A DNA stretch of 64,000 nucleotides from Gymnogyps californianus (GCF_018139145.2 NC_059477.1:30297502-30361501), one strand, 5' to 3'. Positions 22,961 to 35,542 are shown, counted from the first letter of the stretch. A program made the numbers and translations. The notes: a model not told the origin generated them from the letters alone.

Positions 22961-24169
22961 GTTAAGGTCGCTGCTCAAAATAACTTCCAGTCTCAGTTTT
23001 ACATGTCTTTATCTGTGGGGTTTCAATACATCCTTTAAAAGCATTTTTAATAGAATTTCCCAGCTTGTTTTTCACTTCTATGGATGAAAAAGAACAAAAA
23101 TGTAAGGACTACCAGAGACATATGTAGCAGTAAGAATTGACCACAGACATTTTGTAGGAAAATTATTCTGTATTTTTCTAAAGGAAGAGATTTTCCCTGT
23201 TCAATCTTTTTCATGTGTTTTGAGATACTATACTTCATTTTTGTCATTTTTACAAACAAAAAAATTTGAAAGACCAAACTCAAGGGTAAACACTCAAACC
23301 TGGTGGTTAAAATGACAACAAATAATTTCCCTTATTCCTGGCACAGAAACATGGGAATGGACTTTTGCAGTGGGCAGTTTTCAGGAACAAATTCCTTTGG
23401 GGAGAAGAATCACATGAGGAAAAAGCTAAAATTTTGTAGGAAAATGTGCAAATGGTGATAGTTTTTTCTTATGCAATTACAATGGATGACACTAATAGTG
23501 ACTCAGCCACCTTTTATCCATGGACAACATTGTTATTACTCTTATTTTACCTTACTCTATTATTTTACTTCACTGTGTCCCATAATATTTTGTTACCTGT
23601 ATTGTGTTGCTGATTTTAGATTTGATTAATTTGAAAATTGCTGTGCAATAAATATACTGCTCTGACAGAATTTGTTGCTGTCCTCTTTGAATAGCTAGCT
23701 GAATCAAAGAACCATCCTTGTCCTTCCTTGGGCTGGTAATAATTTTTACATATGTCTGCTTTTTAAGCAGTATTCAGTAAAGAAAAAAAATCATACCTGC
23801 TACATCAGGCTTCATCATGACAGTTCTAATGCATAATATTGAAGAATGTGTGTGGGTTTTATATTCCTTATTAAAAAAAAAACTAAAACAACCCCAAACC
23901 CCTATAAAAATTGGATCAAATTTTGAGATTAAGCCTCCCACCCTTTGGCAGACTCCCCTGCCTGAAAAACTCAGCTTGAGAAAGGGAGTGCTACGAAGGT
24001 TGAATGATGGAAAAAATAATAATAAAATGGTATTTGCTTTAGCAACATTGCCTGTAATTTTTTTCCCGTACCTCAGCTACAAAATCCATCTCAGCCCACC
24101 TGCTTCAGAGCATCAACTGATCTTTGCTCTCAAGCTAAGCTGCCCTACCTGTGTTTTCTAGATTTTTGG
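22961..24169. other. Unique non-coding sequence
   Basis: No exon recognised. An A/C run ('aaaaaaactaaaacaacccc' near 23875) is of the type frequent in sauropsid DNA. The 114-codon + frame at 23817-24161 runs across it and has no family resemblance. Confidence 0.5.
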
Positions 24170-24300
24170 TGATAGTTGTTTTTTATGGGGCACTAAGCCT
24201 TTGCTTGCTGCAGTATATGGTAATAGCTGACAGAATATCTTGGACTAGACAGGCCACTCAATCTGATCCAATATGTCATTTCTCACGTTCCCATAGAAAC
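24170..24300 (+). mobile_element. CR1 LINE 3' tail
   Basis: 'cttggactagacaggccact' at about 24240 followed by 'gatccaatatgtcatttctc' and 'acgttcccatag' matches the CR1 terminal order 'tactgggctagatggacctt ... ctgacccagtatggccgttcttatgttc'. Only the tail and a short part of the 3' UTR are left, as expected from 5' truncation. Confidence 0.7.
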
Positions 24301-26459
24301 TTAGATTAATCAGTCATTCCTGATGCGTTTCTTGTACAATATTGTCATTTTGATGCTCTTTTGCTGCTAGTTTTGAAGGCAGCTTCAAATTTGTTTGAGG
24401 AAATCGAGCCAACTTTGTGCTGCTTTTTAGCAGCAGGTACTTTGCCTGTAGTGAGGAAAATCTCATTTTACAGAATTCTTGCAAGGTAAAGAAAACGTAG
24501 CTTCATATCCTTAATGAGAGCATTCTTATTCAAGAGCGCTTGACTGTAAAGAGTGCTATCCACAATGGTTAGTGTGGAGAGGAAACCTTAAGTAGAACAT
24601 GCTATTGTGGCCTTTGAGCGGTTCCCATCTCCTCTATTCAGAAAGCAGAGTTAACTGAGGATAGCAAGAACAAACTGTACATGCGCTTGAGAAAAAGAAC
24701 TTGACTTGGCAAGTTGGCATAAGTGTAACACAATATATTACCACTTTCTGCTGGGCTTATTCTCTTACTGTCATTGACCAGATCTGTTCAACGGCTGCCA
24801 TTTTCGGTTGCAAGTAGAAGAAATCCCAATTCCACCCCCCCCATCCCCCCTTTACTTTCCAAGAAAGTCAGTTTATGTAATCGATACCAGCTCTGTCTAG
24901 GAAGCTGTTCTGAAATTTGGGGGGGGGGGGGGGGGGATGCAGGGGGAAGAGCGAGGGCTGAAGGATGAAGAAGGAACAAACATTAGACCTGACAAAGCTT
25001 GAAATATAAAACAAAAAAGCATCTGCGAGGCATAATAAAACAAAGTGTATATACGTGTTGTTCTCACAGAGTATTTGGCTGAGCCTGGGCAACGGGAAAG
25101 CATGCATAGCTAACGCTCCTGACTGTGTGAAACCCTTTGTATACTCCAGAGTCTCTGCAAGAGACCTTGATTACAGAGTTTGGCATGATACCCAATACAT
25201 TTTTTGGAATGGTTTCTTGTCCATCACTGACACTCGTAATGAGAAATTTATACACCATCCAAAGCGGATAAATTAATTTCAAACACTTTTGACTTGGGTC
25301 AACAATAGCTATTGGCAGTGCCTATTATTTGCCTTTTTATTAAAAAAAAAAAAGAGGAGAAATTGCTCTTCTTCATCGTGATAGCATGGTAAAGACCCCG
25401 ACTATAGTGGAGATAGAATCTTGGCAAGCACATATATAGGTCAGGATAGAGTATTTCACTTTTCAATGTAAATGAAAGTAATTTTCTTCAGTATGAACAG
25501 TTCAATAAATTCCCAGGATGGTTTTCATTAAGAAATTTGCATATTGGCTAGTGTAAAATTTTCTGAAAGCAATCAGTTGGCAAAAATAATTTGGTTTTAC
25601 TTCTACTTTCCCGATCCAGTTAACAGTCAAGGAATGAAGTATAAATTAGCTATCCCTTTGAGAACTCCATTTAAAACTCAGATGCTTAAGTTAGCCTTTT
25701 AAAGATGATAATTGTGCATATTCTCATGCAGATACACACACCAGAAATGGGGAAAAGGCATTAAAACCCACCTACACACAAAAACCTGTGGATTGGAAGC
25801 AAACAAGAAAATTGCTGCATCTTCTTGGGAGATATTGAAATTATGGGGACATATAGACAAATTACTAGTAAGTTCCCATTATGTGCAGCCTGAATTAGAT
25901 AATTTGCTACATTTTCTAATTCAATGTAAATTCTGGGGGTTTGGCTGATCTTTGACTTTTTCAGTGTGTTTTATTTTGTACTTGCAAGGCACAAGGATTT
26001 ATTCAAGACAAACCCTTATTTATATACCCGAGTTATCCAAATGCAAGAATTTCTGCTAGCTTTTTAAATATAACTAGAGAGCTTCATGTAAATAAATTTA
26101 GGTTTTCAGAGTTATATGATAATGGAAAAACATAACATTAATAAGTATTAAAAGGTGAAAAATAAAAATAGGATATGGATTTTAAGGAAATATAAAATAT
26201 GGCAAGTAATCAGTGGGGATTACGGAATGCGAACACAGGCGATAGTGCATGTGCACTTTTATTTTGTTGTGTTTCAATTAGATTCTTTGTGCAGGAACTA
26301 CTTGTGGTTTTGATTTACGGTTGTACCTTAAACTTAGGCTGTGTTGCAACAGGAATGACAAAAATGGTATATGTGATTTTTCTGAGAGCTACTTTGGAGG
26401 CTTTTTCCTAAAAAGGCCAATTTCCCTTTTATCTCCCTTCTTACCTGCCTGCTTCCTCT
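24301..26459. other. Unique sequence with C- and G-homopolymer tracts
   Basis: No gene recognised. Short C tracts at 24835-24850 and an 18-base G run at 24919-24936 occur 70 bases apart. A 12-A run lies at 25342-25353. AT-rich from 25980 to 26190. Confidence 0.5.
24919..24936 (+). repeat. Poly-G tract (18 G)
   Basis: An uninterrupted run of 18 G, preceded 70 bases upstream by C tracts (C7 or more, AT, C6) at 24835-24850. Likely hypervariable in length, and could fold as a G-quadruplex or pair with the C tract. Confidence 0.95.
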
Positions 26460-26725
26460 GTGCAAGTAGGATTGTCGGAGGAAGGTAATAGTTGCTGTGT
26501 GCCTCGGCGGTTCGGAGTTTGGAAGGATGCTTCATGCAGCTGATACGCTGGCTGCACTGTGCATAGTGACAACTGAAATACGGATCCTGGGATGCTGTGC
26601 TGGTAGGTCCTGATGGCATCGCATGGACACCCATTATTAGGGAAGAACCAGAGCAGGTTTTCAGATGAGCTCAGACTAGATGATCTAATGGTCCCATCTG
26701 GCCTTAAAATCTGTGAGTCTATGAA
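26460..26725 (+). mobile_element. CR1 LINE 3' end, well preserved tail
   Basis: The tail 'cagactagatgatctaatgg' (26667-26686), then 'tcccatctggccttaaaatc' and 'tgtgagtctatgaaa', is close to the typical archelosaur CR1 terminus. Such elements end in short ATTCTATG-like repeats. The region upstream to about 26460 probably belongs to the same copy. No coding capacity. Confidence 0.85.
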
Positions 26726-29089
26726 AGACAGTCCTGCAGTTATAAGCATTTTAGAACTGTCAATTCCAGATTTACTTCAGTGTAAAAGGCAATTGCTTCC
26801 ATGCTGAAATGCTTGGTTATGTATTATGTACATGGTGTCATAAATGCTCTATAAAATAGAGAGATGCAGCGTGAGAAAGGCACAGCAAAGCAGAGCAGCT
26901 CGGTGTTATAAGAATGAGGAGATGCTAATATCTGTAGAGGATGGGTGTTTGGAAGAGATTTGAGAAAGGAGTAGAGTGCATTTGGTGAAAAAGAAAGAAT
27001 ACACTCCCCCAAATAGGAAGGGTACTAAAGCCGCAAAGCCAAAGGAAGAGAGAAAGAAGCAGGAAGAGAAAAAGGGGGAGTGAGTCAGATAGCAAGAAAT
27101 TAGAAAGGACCAAAAGCAGCAGACAGCAAAGTTGCAGGATGTGAGGGATGAATACAACTCGTTCATTCACCCCTTTTGTCGTTCTAGGACTGTGCCTGTA
27201 CAGCTGTCATTTGGTGTCCAGCTGCTATGCCTTCTTTAACTTCCCTGCTAAAATATAGCAAGGGAGAGAACTGAGAGGGGGAGAAGAGATGGGAGATGAG
27301 GGAAATGTATTTTTTGGTCCCTCTCCTTGTTAATGGAGCTGGGTGTGCATACCTGGGTGCTGGAGGGGATACCGGAGGTACAGATCCTGGGCTGAGAGGG
27401 GCCCTGGCAAGTACCTGGCAGCTCATCGGAAGGAGGCAAGGGGCTGGGAGGGAAGAGAGGGGCCACAGGAGCTTTTCACCCTGAGCCCCAGCACCCTCAG
27501 AGAGCGGTGCTGCAGGCACAGATGTATTGCAGTCATGTGCGGTTGTATTAGTCACTCTTAGGTTTTTTTTTTTTTTTTTTTACATTTGAGATGAATATTC
27601 AACTTTTCTTCTGGCTCCTGGGTATCTCAGATTTTTTTTCTGATAGTGCGGATTAATGTTAAACATGCTGAAGGGCAGCGTGAGAGGGCAGGGCCTCTGC
27701 CCTGGTGCAGACATCTGCAGCTGAGCTGTTTCCTCAAAGTACTTGCCCAAACAGCTCATCAGCCTCTGTCCTCCCACAAGTACAGAGAAGTGTGTGCTGG
27801 AAGTACTTATGCTTGTAGGGAGTGTGTACAAAAAGTAGTCTCATAATAGAAAAATATAGTTTGTTTGAGACAGGAATTTCTCTCTGTAATCTCAACAATT
27901 TTGATGAATTTTTCCTGTAGGTTTCTGTGGTTCAGGATGGTTTTTCTGAGAGAATGGGGATATTTCTTCTTGGGTTGCCAACAGCTTTCACCTGAGATGC
28001 TGGAGATGCTGATTTCAGTCAGTATTCTTCTAAACTTACAAAATCTTAAGCCTTATTCCTTGAGCTGATAAAAGGAGTGTGATAATCACTTGACTGTTAT
28101 ATATGACACAGTATCTTGGGTTTTTTTCTACAAAAACAGTGAAATGACCAGATTTTTCATAGTCAAATATTTGTGCTTTTTATTTTGTTTGTTTATTTTG
28201 CAAAACAGTTGTTTTCTCACCAACGCCTAATTCACATCTTTCTGTTTAGTTGAAATAATAAGGAAAGGCGCTCTGTAAGGTATGGTATGGCAAGGATTGG
28301 ATTGCAATTTTATTAGTTTTCCCCAGAGTCAAGGAAGGAGGAAGTTGATTATCTTGTAATTGGTATCTCTCTGGGGTGATGCACTTGTTAAATCCTTATA
28401 TGTGATGGGACTATCTAGTTACACTGAAGAGATTACCTGCTGATTGCTACTTCTGGGATTTACTGATAATGCTGAATGCCAAAATCTTTCTGAACTGTGA
28501 GTGGAAGAATTAATTCCCAGTGCCTTCGTTTACTTTCTAATGACAGCTAATACTCTATCTAGGTTTCATTGTTTCCAAGCACAGATACTAGGAAATCTCT
28601 TTTGAATGGAGCAGACAGGATTTGCTGGCATTTCTACCTGTTGCTTTGATGGGATAGGGAATTATTTGCTTCCTAGCTGAATATCCTTGACTTGCTGTTC
28701 ACTCTTAATAAAGCAGCCAGGTTTTACCCTCTGAGGCACTTTCCTTTCTGTGTTTGGAGACGGGTGTTACCTCTAATGTCAAAACTGGGTACAAACTCCT
28801 TCAGTGTTTCAGGAGACTTTCATCCAGGGATTTTATCTCAGACTTTTTTTTGCTACCTAGCTGGTAAAGTATGTTTTGTTTCTTTTGGGGTTATAAACTG
28901 TCTCTGTGATATTTCTCACACTTTTTATTTAAATATAAAATAACTAAATGCAATAGAGAGAAGGGCTAAGCACATTCAGACCTGATGTAAGCGGTCGAGC
29001 GCAATTATTTCCAGGAGAGTGGTGGCAGAACTGAAACGGGCCCAAAAAAATCTCTCTTTACGAGTTGGCTCCCTGGCATGCCTCCTCCC
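26726..29089. other. Unique non-coding sequence, purine-rich patch
   Basis: No exon recognised. 26985-27115 is strongly purine-rich. A 19-T run lies at 27563-27581. GC-richer 27330-27520 gives overlapping open frames on both strands, which argues against coding. Confidence 0.5.
27563..27581 (+). repeat. Poly-T tract (19 T)
   Basis: Uninterrupted T run. On the minus strand this would be a poly-A, but no retroposed sequence is recognised beside it. Confidence 0.9.
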
Positions 29090-29409
29090 CTGGCCAAAAT
29101 ACTGTACTTGGTACGGCCGGTTTGCTGCGTACCGGGGTGCTCCTGACCATACTGGGCTTCGGTAGTAAACAGCGGGTGGCAGGGATGAATGGGGCTAGGG
29201 GATGGGAGGGGAGGGGAGGGGAAGGGAAGGGAAGGGAAGGGAAGGGAAGGGAAGGGAAGGGAAGGGGGGTGATATATTCCTGCCACCGGGAAGCAAAGCG
29301 GAACCGGGCGCCGGGTATCATTGCATAACAGATGATGTATTGTACAGCCTGTACCCTCTCCTAAAGAGCAGAGGTGGACACGCCAAGGAAGGCTTGAGCC
29401 TGGCTCCCG
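29090..29409. promoter_or_regulatory. CpG-rich islet, possible weak promoter
   Basis: About a dozen CpGs fall in 29110-29325 on both sides of the GGGAA array ('gtacggccggtttgctgcgt', 'accgggcgccgggtat'), whereas CpG is rare elsewhere in the window. A consensus splice donor CCG|GTGAGT lies at 29410, so the islet could hold a first exon read on the + strand. No TATA box or known 5' exon is seen. Confidence 0.25.
29203..29269 (+). repeat. (GGGAA)n / (GGGGA)n array
   Basis: GGGGA units followed by about nine GGGAA units, ending in a six-G run. All repeats contain GGG, so the + strand can form intramolecular G-quadruplexes. Likely length-polymorphic. Confidence 0.95.
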
Positions 29410-29913
29410 GTGAGTGCCTGGCTCTGGCCTGCCTCCATGGCCGTGAATAAAAACGAGTTAAGGAAGAGGCAAAGGGAATATGCTGGCATCGCCGTACTCC
29501 CCATTACTCACAGCAACGAGATTGTTGTGAGGGTGAAGCAAAGCCTCGCTGTGGGCAAGGGATGGGCTTTTCTTGCCACGGAGTGGAAAGCCTGGGACAC
29601 CAGCTCTCCCCAGCGTCTCCCTGCACATCCTGGAGCCTCCTCTTCCCCAGGTGGAACGGTGGGAGGTCTCCTAACACATCCCTGCAATGTGACGGGAACC
29701 CGCTGCTTTTTTCTCCTTAGGAACCTCAAATACCGTACTACTTTGCAGCAGCATGTCCAGGCTCTAGCAGCTATTGCGGCCTCGCTCCAGGGCAGCAGGG
29801 CCAGCGTGCTTCTCCTGCCCGGGCAGCTTGGACCACAGCTATCTCCAGCTCAGGGTTTGCAAAAATGCAGCTCATCTTCAGCCTTTAAACACTTAGCAAT
29901 GAACAGAAAATGA
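29410..29913 (+). other. Longest open frame of the window, probably not a gene
   Basis: 167 codons in a locally GC-rich segment. No domain is recognised. It starts exactly at a GTGAGT donor-like sequence and contains a good splice acceptor ('ttttttctccttag' ending 29720), so if anything here is transcribed it may be spliced, with sequence from 29721 as an exon. The composition (A, L, S, Q, G rich) fits GC-rich non-coding DNA. Confidence 0.2.
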
Positions 29914-31375
29914 GTCTGTGAAAAAATCCCAACAAGATACAATACAGAGGGGTGTCTTTTCCCTCTTTGTGGCAGATCAAACACATTTATCTAAGGTTTT
30001 AATTTCTTTTCCTTTCACATCATAGTGAGGATCTTTAGCAGAGAACGGAACAGCCGGGTGATGTATTTTTGGGTTATAACTTGAGAACAAAAGCTCATTA
30101 GGACTCAAAGATTTTATATGGATAACACCACCCACGGTTACTTTAGATAGGGTAGAAATGTTTTTATGCTTTAGGGCACAAACTAGCTATTAAATTACTA
30201 GGGAACTACAAATATCTACTAGACATATCGATGGGAGTGCAACCAGAACGCAGAGTACTACATAAAATAATTATATACAGCACAGCTAATATTAGATCAC
30301 ATGAAAGTACATGACTGTTCTATAAAAATCATTTGCATCTCTGTATTGGACATTGCCGGGGGGGCATTTGTTTTGTACAGGGAGATGCTGACCTAGCTGT
30401 CAAAGGTTTGAAACCTTGCAGCCTCTGCCAGCATTTCTTGGCAGGGCTGTGCTGCTGGAACCGCTGGAGGAGCTGAGTTTCCTCAACTAACAAAAAGTCC
30501 TCCCTTTTCTGTGGTTACTTAGGACGTAGGGAACCCAAATGAGAAGCTCCCATCTCCCAAATGAGATGATCCGTCGCACCGAGAGGATCCACCAAGCAAG
30601 CGTGTCCTTGACGTGTGAGCTCGAATTGGGGTTGGTGACAAGGACAACTCTGACATCATATGAGTCATGTGAGGAGGGAGGGGTGTTGCTGCCTCCTGAC
30701 GGGGGGACGCATCTGTTCCACGCTAGCTCGTGAGATGTGAAGAGGTTGCAGTGCTAAGATGCACATAGGGAGAGTGGGAGTGTGCCGCTTAGCAGGGCTT
30801 TTTTGAGTTTGGGAATCTCATCGGAGCTGCCTCTCTTCTGCTCTGCGATTCCCACCCCTCAGACGCAGGTGGCTCTCGGACCAGTGCTGGCGTGGCAGAG
30901 GGGTGAGAGGGCCAGGCCTTGGCGTGGGAGAGCTCTGCGGGAAAGTCAGCGGCGGATTTCCCACCTCTGTGGGACTTCAGAGGTCTGCATGTTGCCCCTC
31001 AGGGGCACTCGAAGGATAACGGAAGAAAAACTTAAAGAAGGTCTTGTAGGATGTGCTTTTATCAATTAGAGGGCATATAGACACTGTTGGATTAGCTGCC
31101 TGATGTTCCCACTAGAAAAGGCACACTTTGAGTTGCTAATAACTTTGCCAAACTGAGAAGTCGGGGCACTTGTACAAATGAAATTTTCTAAGCTGCCATG
31201 TCTTTCTCTTTGTGCATCGGTGCTGTGTGCTCCATAAGGAAACATTTCTCTGAAGGAGGAAAAAAGTATGTGAACATGTAACTAAGACCATCAAAAGGTA
31301 TGCGCACAAGTGGTGTCAGTTCTAGCCGCAGAGCTGTAAATATTTCATTTTCTGACTTCTTTCTTCAGCTTTGCT
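29914..31375. other. Unique non-coding sequence
   Basis: No exon or repeat recognised. 30410-31020 is GC-richer and therefore has longer open frames (95 codons at 30782-31069) without any family signal. Confidence 0.45.
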
Positions 31376-31440
31376 CCACAGTGGCAAAGAGCTAGGTCCT
31401 GTACAAAGATAGTGAAACAAAATCTCTTCCCTCAGGTACT
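31376..31440 (+). repeat. Ancient repeat fragment, same family as 2325-2470
   Basis: 'gagctaggtcctgtacaaag' then 'atctcttccctcagg' parallels 'gtgctaggcgctgtacaaacacagaa ... gtccctgccc' of the dispersed sauropsid repeat. Only about 65 bases remain. Confidence 0.45.
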
Positions 31441-32988
31441 TTAGATGTGTGGCTAAAGGCAGATGTGTGGGGTGAATACACGTACCAGCTTCACTGGTAG
31501 TTACAGTTAGATTCGTATTGGTTTTGTTGTTTTATTTTTTGTGGGTATTATCTAAAGGTTAAGAATTTTAAAGAAGACAAGGTGATAGGCAGCATGGGGA
31601 GGTCATGAGGGTACGTGTTTGTAAATCTAACAGCAGGAGGGTTCTCAGCTCAGTCATCATGGGCCAACTGTAGCGCAGGGATTGCAAGAGGGCAGTTCTG
31701 GTGTGAAAAGGTTAAAAAAGCAAAGGGAATTGATGACACATTGCATGCTTGGTACTCCAAAGAAAAAGGATCTGGTGGGGGAATGCAAAGAGAAAGCTGA
31801 CACAGTCCAGCAAGGGACTAAGAAAAGACCATAACAAAGTTCTTGGTCGATGTTGGTGAATCAAAGCAGAAACAGAGATGTTGCCATGGGCTGAAGTGGA
31901 TATTAAGTAATCTGCATACAGAGGGCGGTGATTTGTGTTTCTGCCTGAGATTAAGAAATGACAAGGTGTCGAGGAAATGAAAAGGATAATACAGATGCTG
32001 CTGGGAATTACTGCCATAATTCTCCTATTGTGGATAACTGGCAAAACCTGAGCCCAAAGCCTTCAGCGCTTGCAAGCAGAATAAATGCTTCTTGGCTTCA
32101 AGCACTTGACTAGTGGCTACTGTAGCCATGTGGGTACAGAACGGAGCAGGTTGGTTCACGGAAGAAAAAAAATCCTTCTCCCCGAAGCGGGGGGGTGATT
32201 CAGAGGTGCTGTGTGCAGATTTAGGGAGCAGCCAAGCGTGTGTCCTGTCCAGGGAGATTCTGCCCTGGTTAGGGCCTGAGAAGTGAACTTCAAGGAGCAA
32301 AATGTCAGAGGGGGAACCTGACCCAATCCAGCTGTGTTTCCCATAGCGTCTGCTTCTGCTTTGCACAGACTTTGCCATAGAAAGCTCATACCTAACTATT
32401 ATTTGTATGTTTTATTATTTTAACATGTCATTTTTCTGCCAAATTTTCCTTGGGAGTGTAAGCTGGAAAAGTTTTGGGTAGAGCTGGATAGCACAAATCC
32501 CACAATTTATATCTTATCTAAACCATGAAGGAATTTCATGGACCAAGTGAAAAGACACATGTGCAAGGCTGGGACTTTGTTCCAGCTGAATTTCAGAGGT
32601 TGTGTATAAGTGCAAGTGTGACAGCTTCTCACAAAAAAAAGACTCAGTATTGTATACTGGAAATCTCACTGAACTCCGCTATCGAAGCCGGCATGATAAC
32701 TACTTGTACTGCACTAACACCCAGTGGCCCAACTCCTATTGGGACTTTGTTGTTCTCGGCACTTGTCATGCAGGGTGAGAAATAAGAACTTCTCCTGATA
32801 CGTTGCAGGCAGCATGGGATGAGCCAGAGTGCTGCTGAGGTGTCCTAGTTCAAAGAGCAAGCCAGTGGGAGTGTCAAGGACTTAAAGCACACCTGATAAC
32901 TGGGTATTTTCAATTTGTATCTCTTGGGTTTTTGTGTTTAAGTTCATGTGTGGACCTTAACACGTATATTTCCCCCTCTCTGCCACAG
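31441..32988. other. Unique non-coding sequence
   Basis: No exon or transposon recognised. Minus-strand frames of 110-117 codons at 31712-32044 and 32025-32378 have no family resemblance. The end is pyrimidine-rich ('tttccccctctctgccacag'), a strong splice-acceptor pattern. Confidence 0.4.
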
Positions 32989-33015
32989 GTGCCCTGTTGT
33001 GTACCTCTACGTACA
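32989..33015 (+). other. Possible 27-base microexon
   Basis: Lies between a strong 3' splice site (pyrimidine tract, CACAG ending 32988) and a usable donor (ACA|GTAAGA at 33016). All nine codons are open in the first frame (VPCCVPLRT). A length divisible by three is usual for alternative microexons, but no gene is known here and it may be chance. Confidence 0.12.
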
Positions 33016-33559
33016 GTAAGAGAAAGGCAAGCCATGACAAGCTCAGCCTTCCTCCGCTTGGCGAGGGCCACCACACGGTCTGTCACGCACAGCTTCCTCC
33101 TTCCCTGCAGCCCTTCGCAATCTGCTTTGACCCATTCTGGCTGAGTTGTACAAAATCCTTTCTTAGGCCTTAAGACTGATATAATTTATCCTTATTTTCT
33201 TCAGGACTTTTTTTTTATTTTTCTCAAAGGAAAACTTCTAATCAATATTGTAGTGGTCTTTGTAGAATTCCTCCTTCTCCGTCCCCATTTCCTCTGATTT
33301 TCCTCGCTAGATGTCTTCAGGTCTGGACCAGATACTTATACAGGAAATTGTTGGGAACACCACCTGTAAAGTGGTCACAGACCACAGTAAAATGTGACGG
33401 GGCAATGAAGGGGCTTTGTACTTGCTTCTCCTCTTATGCAAAGTTCTGTCATACAAATACCCTTGAGAATTTTGGTACATTTCAGTCCTGTACGAAGCCT
33501 TAAAATAACCCCCAGAAAAATATAGCTTCTACTTTAGTGGCTCTTCCGACACTGATTTT
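33016..33559. other. Unique non-coding sequence
   Basis: Nothing recognised. A T-rich run near 33207-33222. Confidence 0.4.
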
Positions 33560-33740
33560 CTTATTAATCTCCCTAGCAATACTTATAAAAATGCTTGACT
33601 GTGGTTACGCAGATTGTCTGATGTGATCACTAGCAATTATGCTAATCACAGTCTTCTCACAGTTCTTTCCCATCTGTTTTATCCACCTATGGATACTTAC
33701 AGTGATATAAATGATAAAAGAGGCTCCGATCACATCATGC
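33560..33740. promoter_or_regulatory. Candidate conserved regulatory block
   Basis: 'cttattaatctccctagcaa', 'gtctgatgtgatcactagca', 'attatgctaatcacag' and 'gatataaatgataaaag' give several TAAT, GATA and octamer-like words in repeat-free sequence. Enhancer-like by inference. Confidence 0.22.
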
Positions 33741-35464
33741 TCTCATTTGCTGTCAATGTATGACCAAAGATTTGAGAGATAAAGACTAGGCAGGGCGTGA
33801 GGAGTGAGAGGAAGGAAGTTGCAGAGTATTCCCATTTTTTATGGAAGAGGAATGGACACACAGGACTGAATAACTTCCCAGGGATGCTCTGTGGCAGAGT
33901 GGCGGATTGATTGCAGGCTTCTGGAAAACCTTTTTTATATGAAGCCACATACCTCTCTGCTGCCATTTACTGGAACTGGAGGAAGAGAAACGCAAGGGCA
34001 AGGAGCAGATTTTGTTTGCCTGCCCCTTTGATGTCATTAGCTGTGGGTGGGAAGACAATAAAACATTGTTTTCTTTGCTCTGTGCCTGAAGAACTGCAGT
34101 TTGCCAAGTGCAACTTGATTAGTGAAGAAACACACACTATTCAAAATGCCAGCCTTGAACAGAGAGGTGGTGCAGCTGGCACCTACCACTGAAAGCAAAG
34201 GGAAAAGGGATCCCTTCTCCTGTGGGTGAGATATTCATGATGGCAGGGGCTCTTCTCAGTGGTCCTCCGTGTTACTGCATCGTTTCTGCAGCACAGTGAC
34301 AGTGCTGCCTCTCAGCATCTGGGGGCTAAATAGTGGAGAGAGCAGGACGGCCAACAGGGTGTGTGGCTGTTATGTGTCTAAAGTTGGTGCTGTTGAGGCA
34401 GTAAAGCCTTCTTGAAGAGGAGGCTGGAGACCCCACATTGGCATTAAGGCAAGAAGCCCCAGCCTGGTGAGAGCTGTATCCCTGACTGCTGGTGTGGGTA
34501 GAGGTCTGGGGATGCAGCAACTGCAGATGGGGTGACATGACATGAGTAGATAAGGAGGTATCATAGTTAACCGTGGTGAAATATCTCCTCTCAGAAGATC
34601 TTGGCAGCTAAAGAGGGCTCTGTGTTTTCACACCTTGATGCTTCGCTAACCCCTGGTGCTAAATAAACAACAAACGATGAAAGAGATCTCAAAGAAGCAC
34701 TTGTTTGTAGGATATTGCACTGCTTCAGGAAACTGAAGCAAAGGTTTATTGCATGAATTGCTGTCGTGAAGGGCAGTAACTTGTTTGGAAAGTAATGGTC
34801 TGCTCCTTTTTCCCTTCACAAAGTTTTCTTCTCTTTATGTGGAGACTTAGTGCTTGGGAGAAACAAAGTGTGGCTAGTAAAGGCTATACAAGGAAACTGC
34901 TGGAGTTTCCAGATGGAGATGGGATCTGCTGCTAACTGGAATCCCTAGTCTGACAAAAGTGTCCCGAATCCATGAAAAATGCTCTAATACCTATTTTTGG
35001 TAACACTTGACTGTATGCAAACAATGAACTCTTTGAAACAGGAAATGTGTTTTCATTATGTCTATGGACATACCTATCAGACTGGGGCCCCAGTTCTGAC
35101 CTGAGGGTGTAGATGCTACCTTGATAAATGGCAATTACTTTTGTGAAAAACTTGGATTAATCTTGGACACAAAAAACCCAGCAGCGTTCACTTGGAGATC
35201 ATTTATGGCCATTGGAGAGAAGATCATGCTTTGCTGGAATATTACCTGTCAGAAAAGAACCCTTCGACCAAGAATCTTTCAGGGCTTTATATGACATTCA
35301 GCAAAATCATATCCGTTAGGAGATGCTTTCCTGCAGCAGATCCAGCTCCGTGTCCCGTTTCCAGCTAACACAACACACAATGGGACTACAGATTTCTAAG
35401 GAAATAAATTCTTTCCAAGCAGTTGTCGAAACTATTGAGTCTAGGGAAATATATAGAGATGGAT
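33741..35464. other. Unique non-coding sequence
   Basis: No exon or transposon recognised. Overlapping open frames near 33911-34192 (+) and 33786-34058 (-) carry no motif. Confidence 0.45.
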
Positions 35465-35542
35465 GGGATATGTCATTCTTAGAGGGATAAGTTATTTAAA
35501 GCTAGTCTGGGGTATGCTATTCTTAAAGGAATGAGATATTTA
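35465..35542 (+). repeat. Diverged 44-bp tandem duplication
   Basis: 35465-35498 ('gggatatgtcattcttagag...') and 35509-35542 ('ggggtatgctattcttaaag...') align along about 34 bases with roughly three quarters identity, offset 44 bases. An old local duplication. Confidence 0.65.

Noticed and set aside
29410..29913. 167-codon open frame as a gene
   Set aside because: Longest in the window but in GC-rich DNA, no domain or family, starts on a splice-donor-like sequence. A frame of this length is expected about once by chance in 64 kb.
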